From Artemisia argyi (lineage: Eukaryota; Streptophyta; Magnoliopsida; Asterales; Asteraceae), in the NCBI GenBank assembly GCA_030686995.1, contig CM060695.1:101150871-101214870 (forward strand): a DNA stretch of 64,000 nucleotides. Direction: 5' to 3'. Positions 1-13,300 of the stretch are shown here, piece by piece (positions within the stretch are counted from its first letter, which is position 1; each line of letters starts with the position of its first letter). The position numbers and the translations under genes were made by a program. The notes under the pieces were generated by a model. The model had not been told where the DNA came from. It worked only from the letters and a program-made list of their open reading frames with translations, and ran no database searches.

Positions 1-1359
1 GAGTAGAGCAAGGAAGGTTTCCTTGTAGCCGAACCACTATAAATCATTTGTCTCTCGGTTTGATCTTTCCATCTCTCACTCTTTGATTATTTACTTGTTA
101 GCTTTCATACATAATTATAATTGCTTGTGTTGTGCATATATTCATTTCACATAAAGATCAAACCAGGATTCATTCATAACATTAATTTTATAAAAATAAA
201 CCAAGCACATAAACTCTTATTAAAACACATATACATATATATGCTAATATATGATATATGAAATTGTAAATTCTTTCCCAACATTATATATATAAAAGTA
301 GTGTTTATACGAAAATCGTAAATAAACTAGTATCTATATTTTTGCATTAAAGAGTTTTGAAATTTATGTCTATTCCTTACAAGTAAACTTTTATAAAACG
401 AAAAAGACGTAAAACTATTCAACCCCCCCCCCCCCCCTTCTAGTTTTCCACAACGTGCACTCTTCATACTCATCGTAATTGGTAAACAACCATACTTTTC
501 TCATATATATACTCCAATCCTTAGATTCCCGACTAAGCAACATATTTTTGTTATTTTCTTGATGGATAAATAGAAACGAAAAACTAAGGCTCAGAAGGGT
601 GTATCTAGTGGATAATAGCACTAAAAGTGAGTGCTAAACGGGTTAAATTTTGTTTAGAAAACGGATGGCTTATATATGGTGTTATTCCTAATTTTTGCCT
701 CCTATCACATAAAAATACTTATATCACACGAATGTCACTCCGGTCTCATAATGATTTCAAATACAAGTTCTAGAATCACATAAATTATCGGCACACTCAT
801 AAACAAAGAAATCAAGCATAAAAGGTATATGCCGATATAGGCTCGAATTCCTCACATTAATAGTGGTAATGGTCATAAAATGTGCAAATAATGTCATTAA
901 TCCCGATTCAGACTGATTGTTTTAGATACGTTTTCTATAAAAACTCTTTTAGTTACTTCTTATTCTATTAACTTTTATACCCCCGTAATCGGCGTACATT
1001 ACTAAAATGTGCATCGGTTTTTATTAATATATACGGCGAACTTAAGATAAAAGCAGCGGTTTTCTCAAATTTATCTTAACAGTTTAAAATTTCCACATGC
1101 TAATATAAGTTTTTCTTTATTTTTCAAGTTATCTTCCCCCCCATACTTAAATTAAGCATTGTCCCTGATGCTATAAAACTAAAAACAAAGTACAATGGGA
1201 AAAATAAAAATAACGGTACTTCCCGGGTATGCTTTGTTATTTCCCCCGAGAATTCTCCAAGTACTTGTCCATCTTTTGGACCATTCTTTCCTGCACACAT
1301 ACATCATCCAATATAACAATATCCACAAAATGGTAATGTGCCCCTAGCACATTACATTA

Positions 1360-1361
<2 letters not shown>
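1..1361. other. AT-rich relic sequence, no gene
   Basis: No convincing coding region is visible. There is a run of 15 C at 423-437. At 1136-1160 the minus strand reads as a T/A-rich stretch followed by seven G, which resembles the polypurine tract that precedes the 3' LTR in Athila/Tat Ty3 elements. This suggests a decayed retrotransposon end, but no LTR pair or coding remnant was found to confirm it. Confidence 0.4.

Positions 1362-1447
<86 letters not shown>
1362..1447. repeat. (TA)n microsatellite
   Basis: About 43 uninterrupted TA units immediately left of the hairpin element. Reading it as coding gives only Ile-Tyr runs. Confidence 0.95.
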
Positions 1448-1453
<6 letters not shown>

Positions 1454-1705
1454 ATTGCAAAAATCGTCCCTAAAGTTTGGCCAAATTGCACGTTTCGTCC
1501 CTAAAGTTTGGAAAGTGCAAGGATCGTCCCTATGGGGAAACCTTTGGTGCAAGTATCGTCCTTTTGGGGGAAACCTTTGGTGCAAGTATCGTCCCTGTGG
1601 AGACGATATTTGCACCAAAGTTTTCTCCACAGGGACGATCCTTGCACTTTCCAAACTTTAGGGACGAAACGTGCAATTTGACCAAATTTTAGGGACGATT
1701 TTTGC

Positions 1706-1713
<8 letters not shown>
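1448..1713. mobile_element. Hairpin (foldback) MITE-like element in (TA)n
   Basis: A near-perfect inverted repeat. The left arm starts GAGAGAATTGCAAAAATCG and the right arm ends with its reverse complement at 1713. The arms (about 1448-1535 and 1620-1713) share the phrase CGTCCCTAAAGTTTGG. The centre holds two direct copies of a 28-bp unit containing AAACCTTTGGTGCAAG (near 1537 and 1569). No coding capacity. The element is bounded by (TA)n on the left and (TC)n(TA)n on the right, so no discrete target duplication can be read. The setting recalls the rice Micron family of elements flanked by (TA)n; membership is not shown. Confidence 0.75.
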
Positions 1714-1795
<82 letters not shown>

Positions 1796-1798
1796 TAT

Positions 1799-1838
<40 letters not shown>
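1709..1838. repeat. (TC)n followed by (TA)n microsatellite
   Basis: About 16 TC units (1709-1740) run into a TA array with a few ATAC interruptions to about 1836. It separates the hairpin element from the next TIR element. Confidence 0.95.
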
Positions 1839-1840
<2 letters not shown>

Positions 1841-2323
1841 GAGATCAAATGAGAACTTTCTTAAAGTTGCAAAAATGAGAACCAACCAAAATCTCACAAA
1901 TGACACTCAACTTAAAAGAAAATAAAAACATAATTAATTACAACTAGAATTGTTAAAGATTTGATGGGTTTTCTTATGAAAATTGACGTAAACTAAGTGA
2001 TACACTTTGATTCAACGTGTAATGTGTATCAAGGTTTAGTATTGTGTATCAAGTTTTTAGTGGTTGTTGTGTATTAGGTGTATCAATTTATTTATAAGAA
2101 ATTAGTTTTTTGAGATTTTAGTGTATATGTATCAAAAATTTAATTGTGTATCAGTAATCCATTTCTCATGTATGAGTTGTTTATTAGTTGATTTAATGTT
2201 AACTTGTATTAATATATAATATTTTGGTGCATCTTTGCTAAAATGGTTATGTATCAATGTTTTAATGTACTTTAGAATAGTTCTCATTTTTACAACTTTA
2301 AGAAAGTTCTCACATTAACCTTC

Positions 2324-2326
<3 letters not shown>
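1839..2326. mobile_element. Non-autonomous TIR element, ~490 bp, between (TA)n arrays
   Basis: The left end contains GAGAACTTTCTTAAAGTTGC followed by AAAAATGAGAAC. The right end (2276-2326) carries the inverted copy, with CTCATTTTTACAACTTTAAG and AAAGTTCTCA. The interior repeats GTGTATCA-type motifs and has no ORF. Both sides are (TA)n, so the exact ends and target duplication cannot be fixed. Superfamily not recognised. Confidence 0.7.

Positions 2327-2390
<64 letters not shown>
2327..2390. repeat. (TA)n microsatellite
   Basis: TA array of about 60 bp between the TIR element and the solo LTR. Confidence 0.95.
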
Positions 2391-2394
<4 letters not shown>

Positions 2395-3843
2395 ACGTGC
2401 GAATTACGCCCTCGCAACAGGTTTTACCTCTCAAGGATCTTGAGAAGCTTACAACCCCCACCAGGCAGTGTACCTGATTGTTGTAGTATAGTATAGTGAC
2501 AAGTACCGGGGGATTGGTCGTTCAACTCAGGAATAGTGTCGCTAGGATTAGAAAGCCTACTAAACTAGGTCTAGAGGTGAGGGATGGTTCTTTTTGTATT
2601 TTTATTTTTTATGGAAAGCAAGTAAAATCTCGGGTTTTGAAGGAGTGGGCGAAATTAGTTGCTAGCCAACTAACCCAATTAACTAAGGATGCAATCAAAA
2701 TAAAATAAAAGAAATAAAAATTAAACTATTATAATAATGTGGTGGAAACAATAATGAGGAAAGTTGTGTTTACTTAGATTTTATTACTCCCTAGATATCT
2801 TTTACATGTTGATTAGCTTGTTACATTTGCATGGATGACGGGTTATATTCCTTAATACTAGTCGTAGGGCCGTGTACAATATTCCCTAACTCTATAAGAT
2901 CCTACTTAACTCCTATGTCGAGCCGTTAGAAGCTCCTAACATGGGATCATTAGAATTCTCTTATGCATTAAATACAACCAAAAATCGTAGTACACTTCCG
3001 ATCATGTTTCTTAAGACGTTCAAGCAAGTTACCAATGGAAGTCTGCCAGTTTTCTTAAGTCTAACATCGAATACAATCATCCGTAACAATTATAAACAAA
3101 CAATCAACCCATAATCAACATCTAGGTTTCACTACATCTAAGCAAACACAAGAAAGATCTAGCTTAGCATGTTAAAGAGAAGACAAGCGTAAGATATAAT
3201 CACACAACACATAGACATATTGAATGATTTGAATAAGTACTTATCTTCAATTGAACATGGAAGAATCAAGGGGTTGAAACCCTTGAAAAGCTGTTAAAAT
3301 TCGTCTCGGGTTTATTCCCTCAAAGTTGCACACCAAGTTCCACACTAATGAATGAAAATTGGAAAACTATATATAGATTTTACACCTTGACGGCGTCATG
3401 TGTTAACCTCTGACGCCGTCAACTCGCCGCCATGATAAAAATCGTATTGCCTAGATCCACTTCTGACGCCGTCATGTAGAAAATCACTCTGGGCCGTCAC
3501 GTGTATTTGGACCCTGACGGCCTTGGTGACGCCGTCAGGCCAATAAGCTTGAAAACTTTCTGGGCCGTCACGTTATAAGTTCCACATCCACCTCTTTTGT
3601 AACTCTTGACGCCGTCACGTGTAGAAGCTTGACGTCGTCAGGTACTGTTCCAGCAAGGAAATTTGAGACTTTGCCGTTTTCTTCACTTTTATGCTCCAAA
3701 AACGTCTAAAATGCTTCCTTTTCCAGATTTCTCTCCAAAAGTACCTAAAATGACAAAAGAAACGATTTAGGGCAATATTTGATCAAATAATATCAAATTC
3801 GGGCTTAAATGGCCCCTTAAAAGCGGTACACTTTTCGCCTCAT

Positions 3844-3845
<2 letters not shown>
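2391..3845 (-). mobile_element. Solo LTR, copy A (Tat/Athila-like Ty3 family)
   Basis: Bounded by TGATACGTGC on the left and CGCCTCATCA on the right (TG...CA, extended to TGATR/CATCA), with ATATA on both sides as a possible 5-bp target duplication; in a TA tract this is weak. It aligns along its whole length with 58077-59483, which has clear ends. Shared blocks include CACCAGGCAGTGTACCTGAT and GACAAGTACCGGGGGATTG. No internal retrotransposon sequence adjoins it, so it is a solo LTR. Read on the minus strand it begins TGATGAGGCGAAAA, a start common in plant Ty3 LTRs, and the TATA box and motif array lie in promoter order on that strand. Confidence 0.85.
3367..3641 (-). promoter_or_regulatory. 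TATA box plus TGACG-palindrome array in solo LTR A
   Basis: On the minus strand about nine copies or half-copies of GACGCCGTCA (for example near 3388, 3411, 3463, 3528, 3606 and 3630) lead into CTATATATAG at 3367-3376. TGACG is the core bound by plant TGA-class bZIP factors (as-1-like), so this looks like an LTR enhancer and core promoter. Some copies continue into CACGTG (for example near 3498). Binding is inferred. Confidence 0.6.

Positions 3846-3918
<73 letters not shown>
3846..3918. repeat. (TA)n microsatellite
   Basis: About 70 bp of TA directly after solo LTR A; probably the same array as that at 2327-2390, split by the LTR. Confidence 0.95.
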
Positions 3919-3921
<3 letters not shown>

Positions 3922-3984
3922 GTTAATAATAAGATAAATTGTTTTGTTTTGGTCCATGGTGATTGTGGTGGTGGTGCAAGTGTT

Positions 3985-5160
<1,176 letters not shown>

Positions 5161-5186
5161 AAATAGCCGCCTTCGTTCGGATTTTG

Positions 5187-5190
<4 letters not shown>

Positions 5191-5223
<33 letters not shown>

Positions 5224-5564
5224 AGTTCAGATATAGAGTATTTTTTAGGTTAAATTGTATATGAGAAAAATAATATATAATGGTTTGGTATTTATAGGGT
5301 GTAAATTAAAGTGTTTTAAGGTTTCTTTCTTTCTTTCTTTCTTTTTTTAATAAAGTTGAAACGGTTATATTACCGTTTAAATTCAAATTCGGCCCCATCC
5401 AACGTTCAACATGTCAGATGTTAACCTCGTCATATAAACAACGAGGTGTTTAGTGCGAAAAAAGGCGAGGGAGGTCGGTGTCGTGGCGAAGCTCAACGAG
5501 GAAGCCAACATGGACTGGCGAGCCACAACTAGTTCCACACCTTGTGCTCTTAGGCTACCCACAG
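5191..5564. other. Poly-T, (TTTC)n and non-coding sequence
   Basis: A run of 32 T (5191-5222) and a short (CTTT)n stretch near 5320-5345 are followed by unassigned sequence. At 5552-5560 the text TTAGGCTACCC resembles the end of the Harbinger-like MITE at 6691, but no matching partner end was found. Confidence 0.5.
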
Positions 5565-6421
5565 TGGTGATCACGTGCGGATACAATTTTTTAGTGCGGA
5601 CGCGCGGATGGATCTGGACCGCCCATTCCAGATCTGATCTTGACTTTTTGTAAAAAAGTCAAGATCTGACGCTAATATCACGGTACCAATTGATCATGAA
5701 AACGATTTTTTTGATTTTTTTCCTTCTCAGCGATCCTTACTCTAGTTGTGTTCTTTTATTTTTTTATTTTTTCAGATTTTTCTGAGCACTTTTTTCTTTT
5801 TTGATTATGAGTGCTAATGTGATATTAACGATATTATGAGTGGTACCGTGATATTAAGTTTTTTTACATGTAAAAATGAACCGTGATATTACGATATTAA
5901 GAAAAAGTTAAAGTGATATTAAAAAAAATTAACTTTGATATTAAGAAAGCATGATAGTTACGGCGACATTAACAATTTTTATTAAGAAAAAGTTTTACGA
6001 TATTAAAAAAGTTATTGTGATATTAAATTTTTTATTAAAAAAAAAGTTTTCAGAATCTGATTTTGACTTTTTTACAAAAGTCAAGATCTGATCTTGACTG
6101 TCAAGATCAGATATTGACTTTTGTAAAAAAGTCAAAATCAGATTCTGATATCACAATACATTTAACGATGAAAACGATTTTTTTTTGAAATTTTTTTCAG
6201 CGCTTCTTAATTATTTGTTGTCCTCTTTATTTTTTTAATTTTTTCAGATTTTTTTGAATCTTTTTCAGAAAAAAAAGCTAATACGATAGTAACGATCTTA
6301 AAAAAAGACGAGATATTTACGATATTGCCACTCCGCATTTTTCAAATGGTTGACTAGATGGAGGGCTGAGATTCGTCCGTACCATCCGCACTAAAAGACA
6401 AAAACGTACCTGATCCTCACC
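5565..6421. mobile_element. Non-autonomous TIR element (~860 bp, Mutator-like?)
   Basis: Ends form imperfect inverted repeats of about 60 bp. The left end reads GGTGATCACGTGCGG then TTTTTTAGTGCGGACG. The right end, inverted, reads GGTGAGGATCAGGTACG then TCTTTTAGTGCGGATGG. Internally there are two palindromes built on AAAAGTCAAGATCTGA (about 5631-5670 and 6055-6145), and the interior is dominated by GATATTAA-type words. No ORF. Long TIRs suggest a MULE, but a 9-bp target duplication cannot be read because the right flank is (TA)n (6423-6446). Confidence 0.65.
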
Positions 6422-6422
6422 C

Positions 6423-6456
<34 letters not shown>

Positions 6457-6483
6457 TAAAAAACCGCATAACAAACGGCACCT

Positions 6484-6638
6484 TAAGGTTACCCCGAGTA
6501 ACAAGGGTCAATCCTTCTCATTTTCTCTGCTACGTCAGCTTTCTCTCTGCAGCGACTTTAAAACGATTTAGTGCCCCAGTAAGGGCGACCTTCACTACAA
6601 AAAACATACCCCACAAAAATAACTTTTATATTTAATAA

Positions 6639-6682
<44 letters not shown>
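6484..6682. mobile_element. Truncated Harbinger-like MITE copy ending in poly-A
   Basis: TAA followed by GGTTACCCCGAGTAACAAGG starts a 200-bp unit nearly identical to the left half of the next element, ending in 42 A (6641-6682). It lacks a right TIR, so it is a partial tandem duplicate joined at the A tract. Confidence 0.65.
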
Positions 6683-6683
<1 letters not shown>

Positions 6684-6690
6684 AACTTAA

Positions 6691-6840
6691 GGCTACCCCC
6701 AGTAATAAGGGTCAATTCCTATCATTTTCTCTGTCACGTCAGCTTTCTCTCTCTAGCGATCTTAAAGTGATTTAGTGCTCCAATAAAGACGACCTTCACT
6801 AAAAAAATATACCCCATAAAATAGCTTTTATATTTAATAA

Positions 6841-6886
<46 letters not shown>

Positions 6887-7002
6887 AAGGTCAAGTACAC
6901 GACTTTCATCCACAAAAAAGGGGGGCGATCAATTCTTGACAGTAAGGTGATTGGGTAGCGATCGATCGACTCAATTGATCGTTTACCCTTACTCGGGTAG
7001 CC
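6691..7002. mobile_element. PIF/Harbinger-like MITE
   Basis: Left TIR GGCTACCCCCAGTAATAAGG and right end CTTACTCGGGTAGCC are inverted copies, flanked by TAA on both sides (6688-6690 and 7003-7005). That 3-bp TAA target duplication is the PIF/Harbinger signature. A 43-A run (6842-6884) fills the middle. Non-coding. Confidence 0.7.
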
Positions 7003-7046
7003 TAATGTCAACATAAATATGACACTTGAAAAAAATACAGCGGAAG

Positions 7047-7053
<7 letters not shown>

Positions 7054-7092
<39 letters not shown>

Positions 7093-7363
7093 CTAGAGGA
7101 TTTATTATTTTGTCTTTTTTTCTTTTTCAAAACGAACTATGAATTTATTTTATACTTTTTATCTAGAAAAATGTAGTCCACTATGAAAGAAAACAAAACA
7201 TAAAAAGGTTAAATTTTGGTTGGTTGGTTTATGCTTGTTTTTTTTTCTTTTTTTGGTTTCAGTCCCTTTATGCAACTGAATCTCTCCACCCTCAAACACA
7301 TTTTCATTAATTCATATACTACTACTCTACTAAAAAACAGAAGCCCCAGCCAGAGCAGATCTC
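7054..7363. other. Poly-A tract and 5' region of the protease gene
   Basis: 36 A at 7054-7089, then about 270 bp of T-rich sequence leading to the ATG. No clear TATA box was picked out. The 5' UTR probably includes the CT-rich stretch near 7275-7335. Confidence 0.4.
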
Positions 7364-10300
7364 ATGAAAGTAGGTAGAATAGTAGTTGCTGCTGCTGTTG
7401 TGGTTCTGCTAGGTGAATGCAGCTGCTTGTTATCAGTACAAGCACACTACTCTCCTTCAAGATTCGTTAATAGGGTTTCGAATGATGTGGAAAAGCAGAC
7501 AATGAAGTTTGGTGGTGGTCATTTGTTGTTTCCCTCTGGTGGTAGCAAGATTATGTCTGGTGGAAATGATCTTGGATGGTTACTTTCTTTTCTTCCCTTT
7601 ACATTTTTCAACTAGCTCACTCACATACATTAAACTAACCTTTTTTTCATCCCTTTATGTACAAAGGGTTCCTTATTTAACTGCTTATCGACTAGTCATT
7701 CTTAGCCAAATTAGCAGTTTCAAGTGTTAGGCAATATTTAAAAAAAAAAAAAAAAAACCCTACCTTTTACATAGGAACAAGCAGCAGCTTACCCGCTGCT
7801 TGTTTCTAAGCAGATAAGGAATTCGAACACCCAAGATTTTTTGATTTTTTTTAACTTACTTCCAGCCTTGTTTTGTTAATTACTTGTTAGCATGTTATAA
7901 CTTAAAAATGGAAATTAAGGGTGTTTCCGCTTATGTAGCTGGCTTATTTGGTTTTGGGCTTATGTTTCATAAGCTCACTTTTTGTGGCTAATTTTGACAC
8001 TTTCTGGCTTATGTTTCATAAGCTCACTTTTTTTTGGCTTATTTTGAACTTATACAAGCCGGAAAGTGTCAAGACGATCCCCAAAAAGTGAGCTTATGAA
8101 ACATAAGCTCAAAAACAAATAAGCCATAAGCCGGCTATATAAGCCGAAGCAAACACCCCCTAAGTCTAAATAAATGGGCTTATGAGAAACATACCAAACA
8201 AAATAAGCTCCTAAGCCCAAGAGAGAAGCTAACACCCCCTCTCCTCCACGTAGTAGAATATACTTCTACAAAAAGCCTTTTTCTCCTTACAAAAGTTGAA
8301 TGTTGCAAATACAACAAGACCAAATGACCTAAGGTTAGAACTAGTCAAACAGGTCAATGGATAAAATAAATATACCGTGTCCCTGTCTTTTTATAAGATA
8401 TGTCCCAGTCTTTTACTTTTAAGCCGATGGTCAAGAAAATTTTTGTTCTCTGCAAACTTTTAAATTTTAATGGAAATGACTATTTTTCACGTTTAGGTGG
8501 CCTTGTCGATAATTATGATGTGAATCCCTACAAGGGGGATATGCTTCATGGAGCTAATATCAATTAAGCACTGAGTATTGTTTTCTGATATATGATGCAG
8601 GTTATATTATACTTATATTGCTATAGGGATGCCGAGTGTTTCTTTTCTTGTGGCACTAGATACTGGAAGCGATCTTCTCTGGCTTCCATGTGATTGTGTG
8701 CAGTGTGCTCCACTTTCAGTAAGATATTATGGTAGTCAAAATACCAGCCTTATTCCTGTTTTGTGCGGGGAACCTTGCTTTTGTGATTTTCTTGTATTGT
8801 CATTTGTCAATGGTGCTGCTGCTTTTGCTTTTACCATTAAGTCTATATATGCTCCGAAACAGTGATGCTGCTGATGCATATCCTAACCATCTGTAAAATT
8901 TGACGGGGATAACTTGTTTAATCTAATCTTTTCAAGAATCTCAATATAACATATAGTAATAACTGTATAACTGAACACTGTATGTGGATAAATTCGTTCC
9001 GTGGATGAAGTTTTTTTATATTTGACCTACCATCAGAGCTCTGTTTACCCTCTTCAGTGGGAAAAAATTAACTTATTTTATCAATACATTCTTAAAGGAA
9101 TGTCATTTGCTTTATTGAAAGTTGTCTGCACCAGTAGCAAGAGTATCTGGAAGTCACTTCCAAAGTAAAAACGTTGAAAATCATTCATTTGAGGTTTTCC
9201 CCAATTTTGTATGTGGCACCTGTATGATGTCTCTTGTCGAGAGTAATAGAGAGAAGGTTGTGTATGAGAGGATAAATAACTTCAACCCTTGTTCCTCTTA
9301 CAAGTTATGTATACTTTCATGTCCCGTTTGCAAAATCCGTCCCCTTTTATGTGTTCTTGATAATGATGAAGCAGCATCAATTAATAAAATAAAGGGTAAA
9401 TTTGTGTTGCATGAAGGGTGAAATTGTGTTGCGTGAAGTGTGGGAAATAATAAACTTCATCAATCATGTATCCCTCATATCTGCAGAGCAGAGAGGAAGT
9501 CGTAAAAGGAAATTGAACTTACTTTACCTAGTTTGTTGCTCATACTTAGAAAACCAATTTTTAACGGTCCCAACTATAGGAATAAACTATTTTAGTCTAA
9601 AATTTTCAAAATAACATACCAAAGGATAATGCGGACAAGTAAACACTGACATATTGGTTGTTGGTACACCTTCACATTAATCAAAACGTCATTTAACTAA
9701 CTGCCAATTTATGCCATTCAACAAAACGACAGCAATCTTCATTAATTTTAGGCCTTATGCTATTATATATCCACGTCAAGGGATTCCAGTAGTTTCATAC
9801 TAAATGCTAAAGGGGTCTACAAGAAAACTTGACGACAGTTTTTTTGCTTATTCAAATTGATTGATTTGCAGGTGCTCCTTGGTATTTGGGGCATCTATTA
9901 TGCAGGATAATGATGAGAATGAATACAAGCCATCTCTTTCAAGCACAAGCAAAAGCATAACATGCAGCCATCAGCTGTGTGAATCAGGTCCAACTTGCAA
10001 AAGCCCTAAACAGCCATGCCCTTACACTGCTAATTATGCCTCAACAGCTACATCCAGTTCTGGATCACTGGTTGAAGACATATTACATCTTGTGTCAGAT
10101 GGTGTTAATGCATCTAACACTTATGTAAGAGCTCCAATCGCCATTGGGTATATTCTTTATGAGATCTCAAACTTCCCCATCCTATATACAAATCTTTATC
10201 AATTTTAATTTTAATATAGCTTTTTTCTTATGGGTACTACAATGTTGAGTGGTAGGGGTGGTCATTTTTACCGATTTGCTTTTTAATTAGTCAATTCAGC

Positions 10301-13300
10301 TTATTTTTATCTCTAAAGGTTAAAAAAAAAAAAAAAAAAAACCTTAAAAGGAAATGGATCAGCAAATGGTTACGCAAAAAACATCCTGAAATCATTTTTT
10401 ATTTGAAAGTTAGATTATTATTGAGATAGCATTACTTTTGTAATCATGTTTGACACACTAATGATTTATAAATATAATTGGGCAAAAGGTGTTTCAGGTT
10501 AACCATGCCTAATCCGTACGGAAACAACCTGATTTGATCAGTTACCCAACAGGCCCATTTTGCCACCTTCTACTGCAATGGGACTTATGTTTGGTAGTTA
10601 CTAAATGCAGGTGTGGTAGGCAGCAGACTGGTGGTTACTTGCAGGGTATTGCTCCTGATGGTGTTTTAGGCCTTGGGCTTGGTGACGTATCGGTTCCAAG
10701 CCTCCTTGCTAAATCTGGAGTCATGAGAAATTCTTTCTCTTTGTGCTTTGGCGAGTCAGGTTTTGGGAATATATATTTTGGGGATCAAGGACTATCTACG
10801 CAAAGAACGACTCCGTTTTTGCCAATAAATGGAAAATAGTATGGATTATTTACGCGGTTTATTGCACTTCTACTTTCATCTTTCTAGCACAAACATAGAG
10901 GGTGTTCAGATGTATGTTTCATAAGTGATAATAGGAATCTCAATAGTTAGAACATGATTGTGTCTGGATTAGCGTATTTGAAGTGGTAACAGTCAGATAG
11001 TTTACTGCTTGAGTGTTTGGGAAATTCTGATTATTCAAGAAAGTAATACGTAAAAGGACCAAAAGGAACAATCTTATGAAAACTGAGATTCTTTTTGTGA
11101 GATTGGAGTGAATGTGCTCAGATTGGTTCAAAGGAAGAGTAATCTGATATAGTTATTTTACTATTAGATAATCAGTTTTGTTGCAGCTATTATGAAACTG
11201 ATTACGTGACCCCTGAATAGTTAGATAATTGTAAGAAGAATTTGTTTGTCCAAATATTACAAATTAGTTATTGCAATTATGAGCCACAATCAGTTTCAAA
11301 ATGAAAATCCAAATACCCCCTTTGTAATCTTTTAAAAGTATGTTTTGCTTTCTACACAATTATCTAACATTGTGAATTATCATGCAGCATTGCCTACATA
11401 ATTGGAGTAGAGAACTTCTGTATTGGTGCTACTTGCCTTGACCAAACAGACGTTAAAGCTCAGATTGATACTGGAACATCTTTTACACTCCTTCCAAATG
11501 GAATATATAATTCACTTGTTAAGGAGGTAAGCCTTCAAAACATAGATTCTGGATTTCAATTAGAAAGTTATAGAACTTGACTGTCTTTTTTCTGTTCTCA
11601 AAGTTTGACAGACAAATAAATACCACAAAATCTAAATTCGAAGACTTACCGTTTGAATACTGTTACAGTACCAGGTACTTGTATAAGAAAAGAATAGTTT
11701 TTGTGTTACTTTTTGCATCACTTGTATTTATCGTGTTTATGGTGCAAAACAGTTCTGGGAAGCTGCCAGAAACTCCATCAGTGACTATTAAGTTTTCAGA
11801 TAACAACACCTTTGTGATCCATGATCCACTTTATGTTATACATGACAATCAGGTTGGTTTTCCATAGTTTTTTTGCTGGTTACTTGGTTTAATCATTAAT
11901 TGAATTCTATACACTTAATACTAATTATGCCTTCCAATATACATGTGTCACGTGTGTTTTACTGTTGGTATTTATCGTATTTCTCAGTAGGTTAGCGCTG
12001 CCGAATTAGTTGTCAAGGCATAAGTGTTTGCCAAAAAGAATTAAGTGCTCCAATTGTAAAGAGGGACTAATCAGTTTTATGTTTGGCAAAAAGATTTTTC
12101 TTTTGGGTAACCATGGTTCCAACCTTTTGGCTGACTAATCCATTATGAGTACTTGTATTACTAAAACAATGAATAAGTATATTGAAACATTTTTCGAGTG
12201 ATCATGTGATAACTTTTTGTTATTATTCATTCACGATATTATATGAGTGAACTTATTGCGGAATCTAATTAAAGTAAAAGTTTTATAAGATTACTGTTCG
12301 CTCTAATATATAAAATGGGTTCGATACAAAAAAGGAATGGTTTTCTAATTTGATTTCATTAGTTCAAAAAAAAAAAAAAAAAAAAAAATTGATTTCATAC
12401 TGATTTGAAAAGAGTTTTATTTTAAAACGAAATTGCATGACCCGGTTCTTATCATTTGCTTATAAGTTGAGTTGAAAAATGATCCAAGAATGCATTCGCT
12501 GATTGCAAACATGCTATTGTTCTCTTCCAATAATAACATATTGTTGAACTTTTAACTGCTATATGTGCACATCGTGTAAAATTTTATTATACTTTTAACT
12601 GTTATATGTGCACATCATGTAATTAAATTATACTTATACTTTCATATAGACTGCTTTATGTTTGCTCCGCTCTTTACCTTTGCTTAAAAAGCTTCAGAAC
12701 ACTGATTCTTGTTAAAGGGGTGATAGACCAATGCTGAAACTTAAGTCTTAGATAAGTTGTAATAACTTAAAAATGTGAATTTCATTGTTCGGAACCTGGG
12801 AAGAAATCTTATTCTTTGTCTTGATAAAAAAATTAAAAAATCTTCCGGAGCTGGTAAGAGGTTGTTAACTTGTTATGTGCAGAGTGATTGAGGACCTATT
12901 TTATCTTTCCTGCTGCAAGTGCTCGCAAAACTTTTAATATTTTGAAGCAGTACTTGAGTTTATTGTGTTACTGAATATTTGTTGGGTCCCTGTTGTTGCA
13001 GGGAGGAATTATTGGATATTGTTTTGCTATAGAATCATCACACAACGAAATAGGACTTATTGGACGTGAGCATCATCTATCTTCCTTTTGTTTGTCTATT
13101 TTGTTTCCAACTAAGTCAACCATCCATGATTTAGTAGTTGTAAACTGTCAACTAGAGGTGGAAAAATGGGAAGGTTGGGCATGTTGGCGGGTTCTGGTTG
13201 AAAATGTCAAACTGGTTGGGTCTGGTTGACATGCATATACTTTTTTGTCCATAAATTATCATAAATAGTCGAAGCGTTGATTTGGAATAAAAGAACAAAA

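Noticed and set aside
1338..1906. Reading frames of 70-115 codons across the TA/TC arrays, rich in Ile-Tyr and Arg-Glu
   Set aside because: They are translations of microsatellites and of the hairpin arms in several frames; no independent coding signal.
9122..9614. Frames of 70-99 codons between protease exons 2 and 3
   Set aside because: Lie wholly in an intron, lack any family resemblance and would break the protease reading order.
11577..11867. Continuous 96-codon frame covering protease exons 6 and 7
   Set aside because: Runs through a short open intron; family alignment and GT-AG sites support two exons (11604-11674 and 11753-11852).
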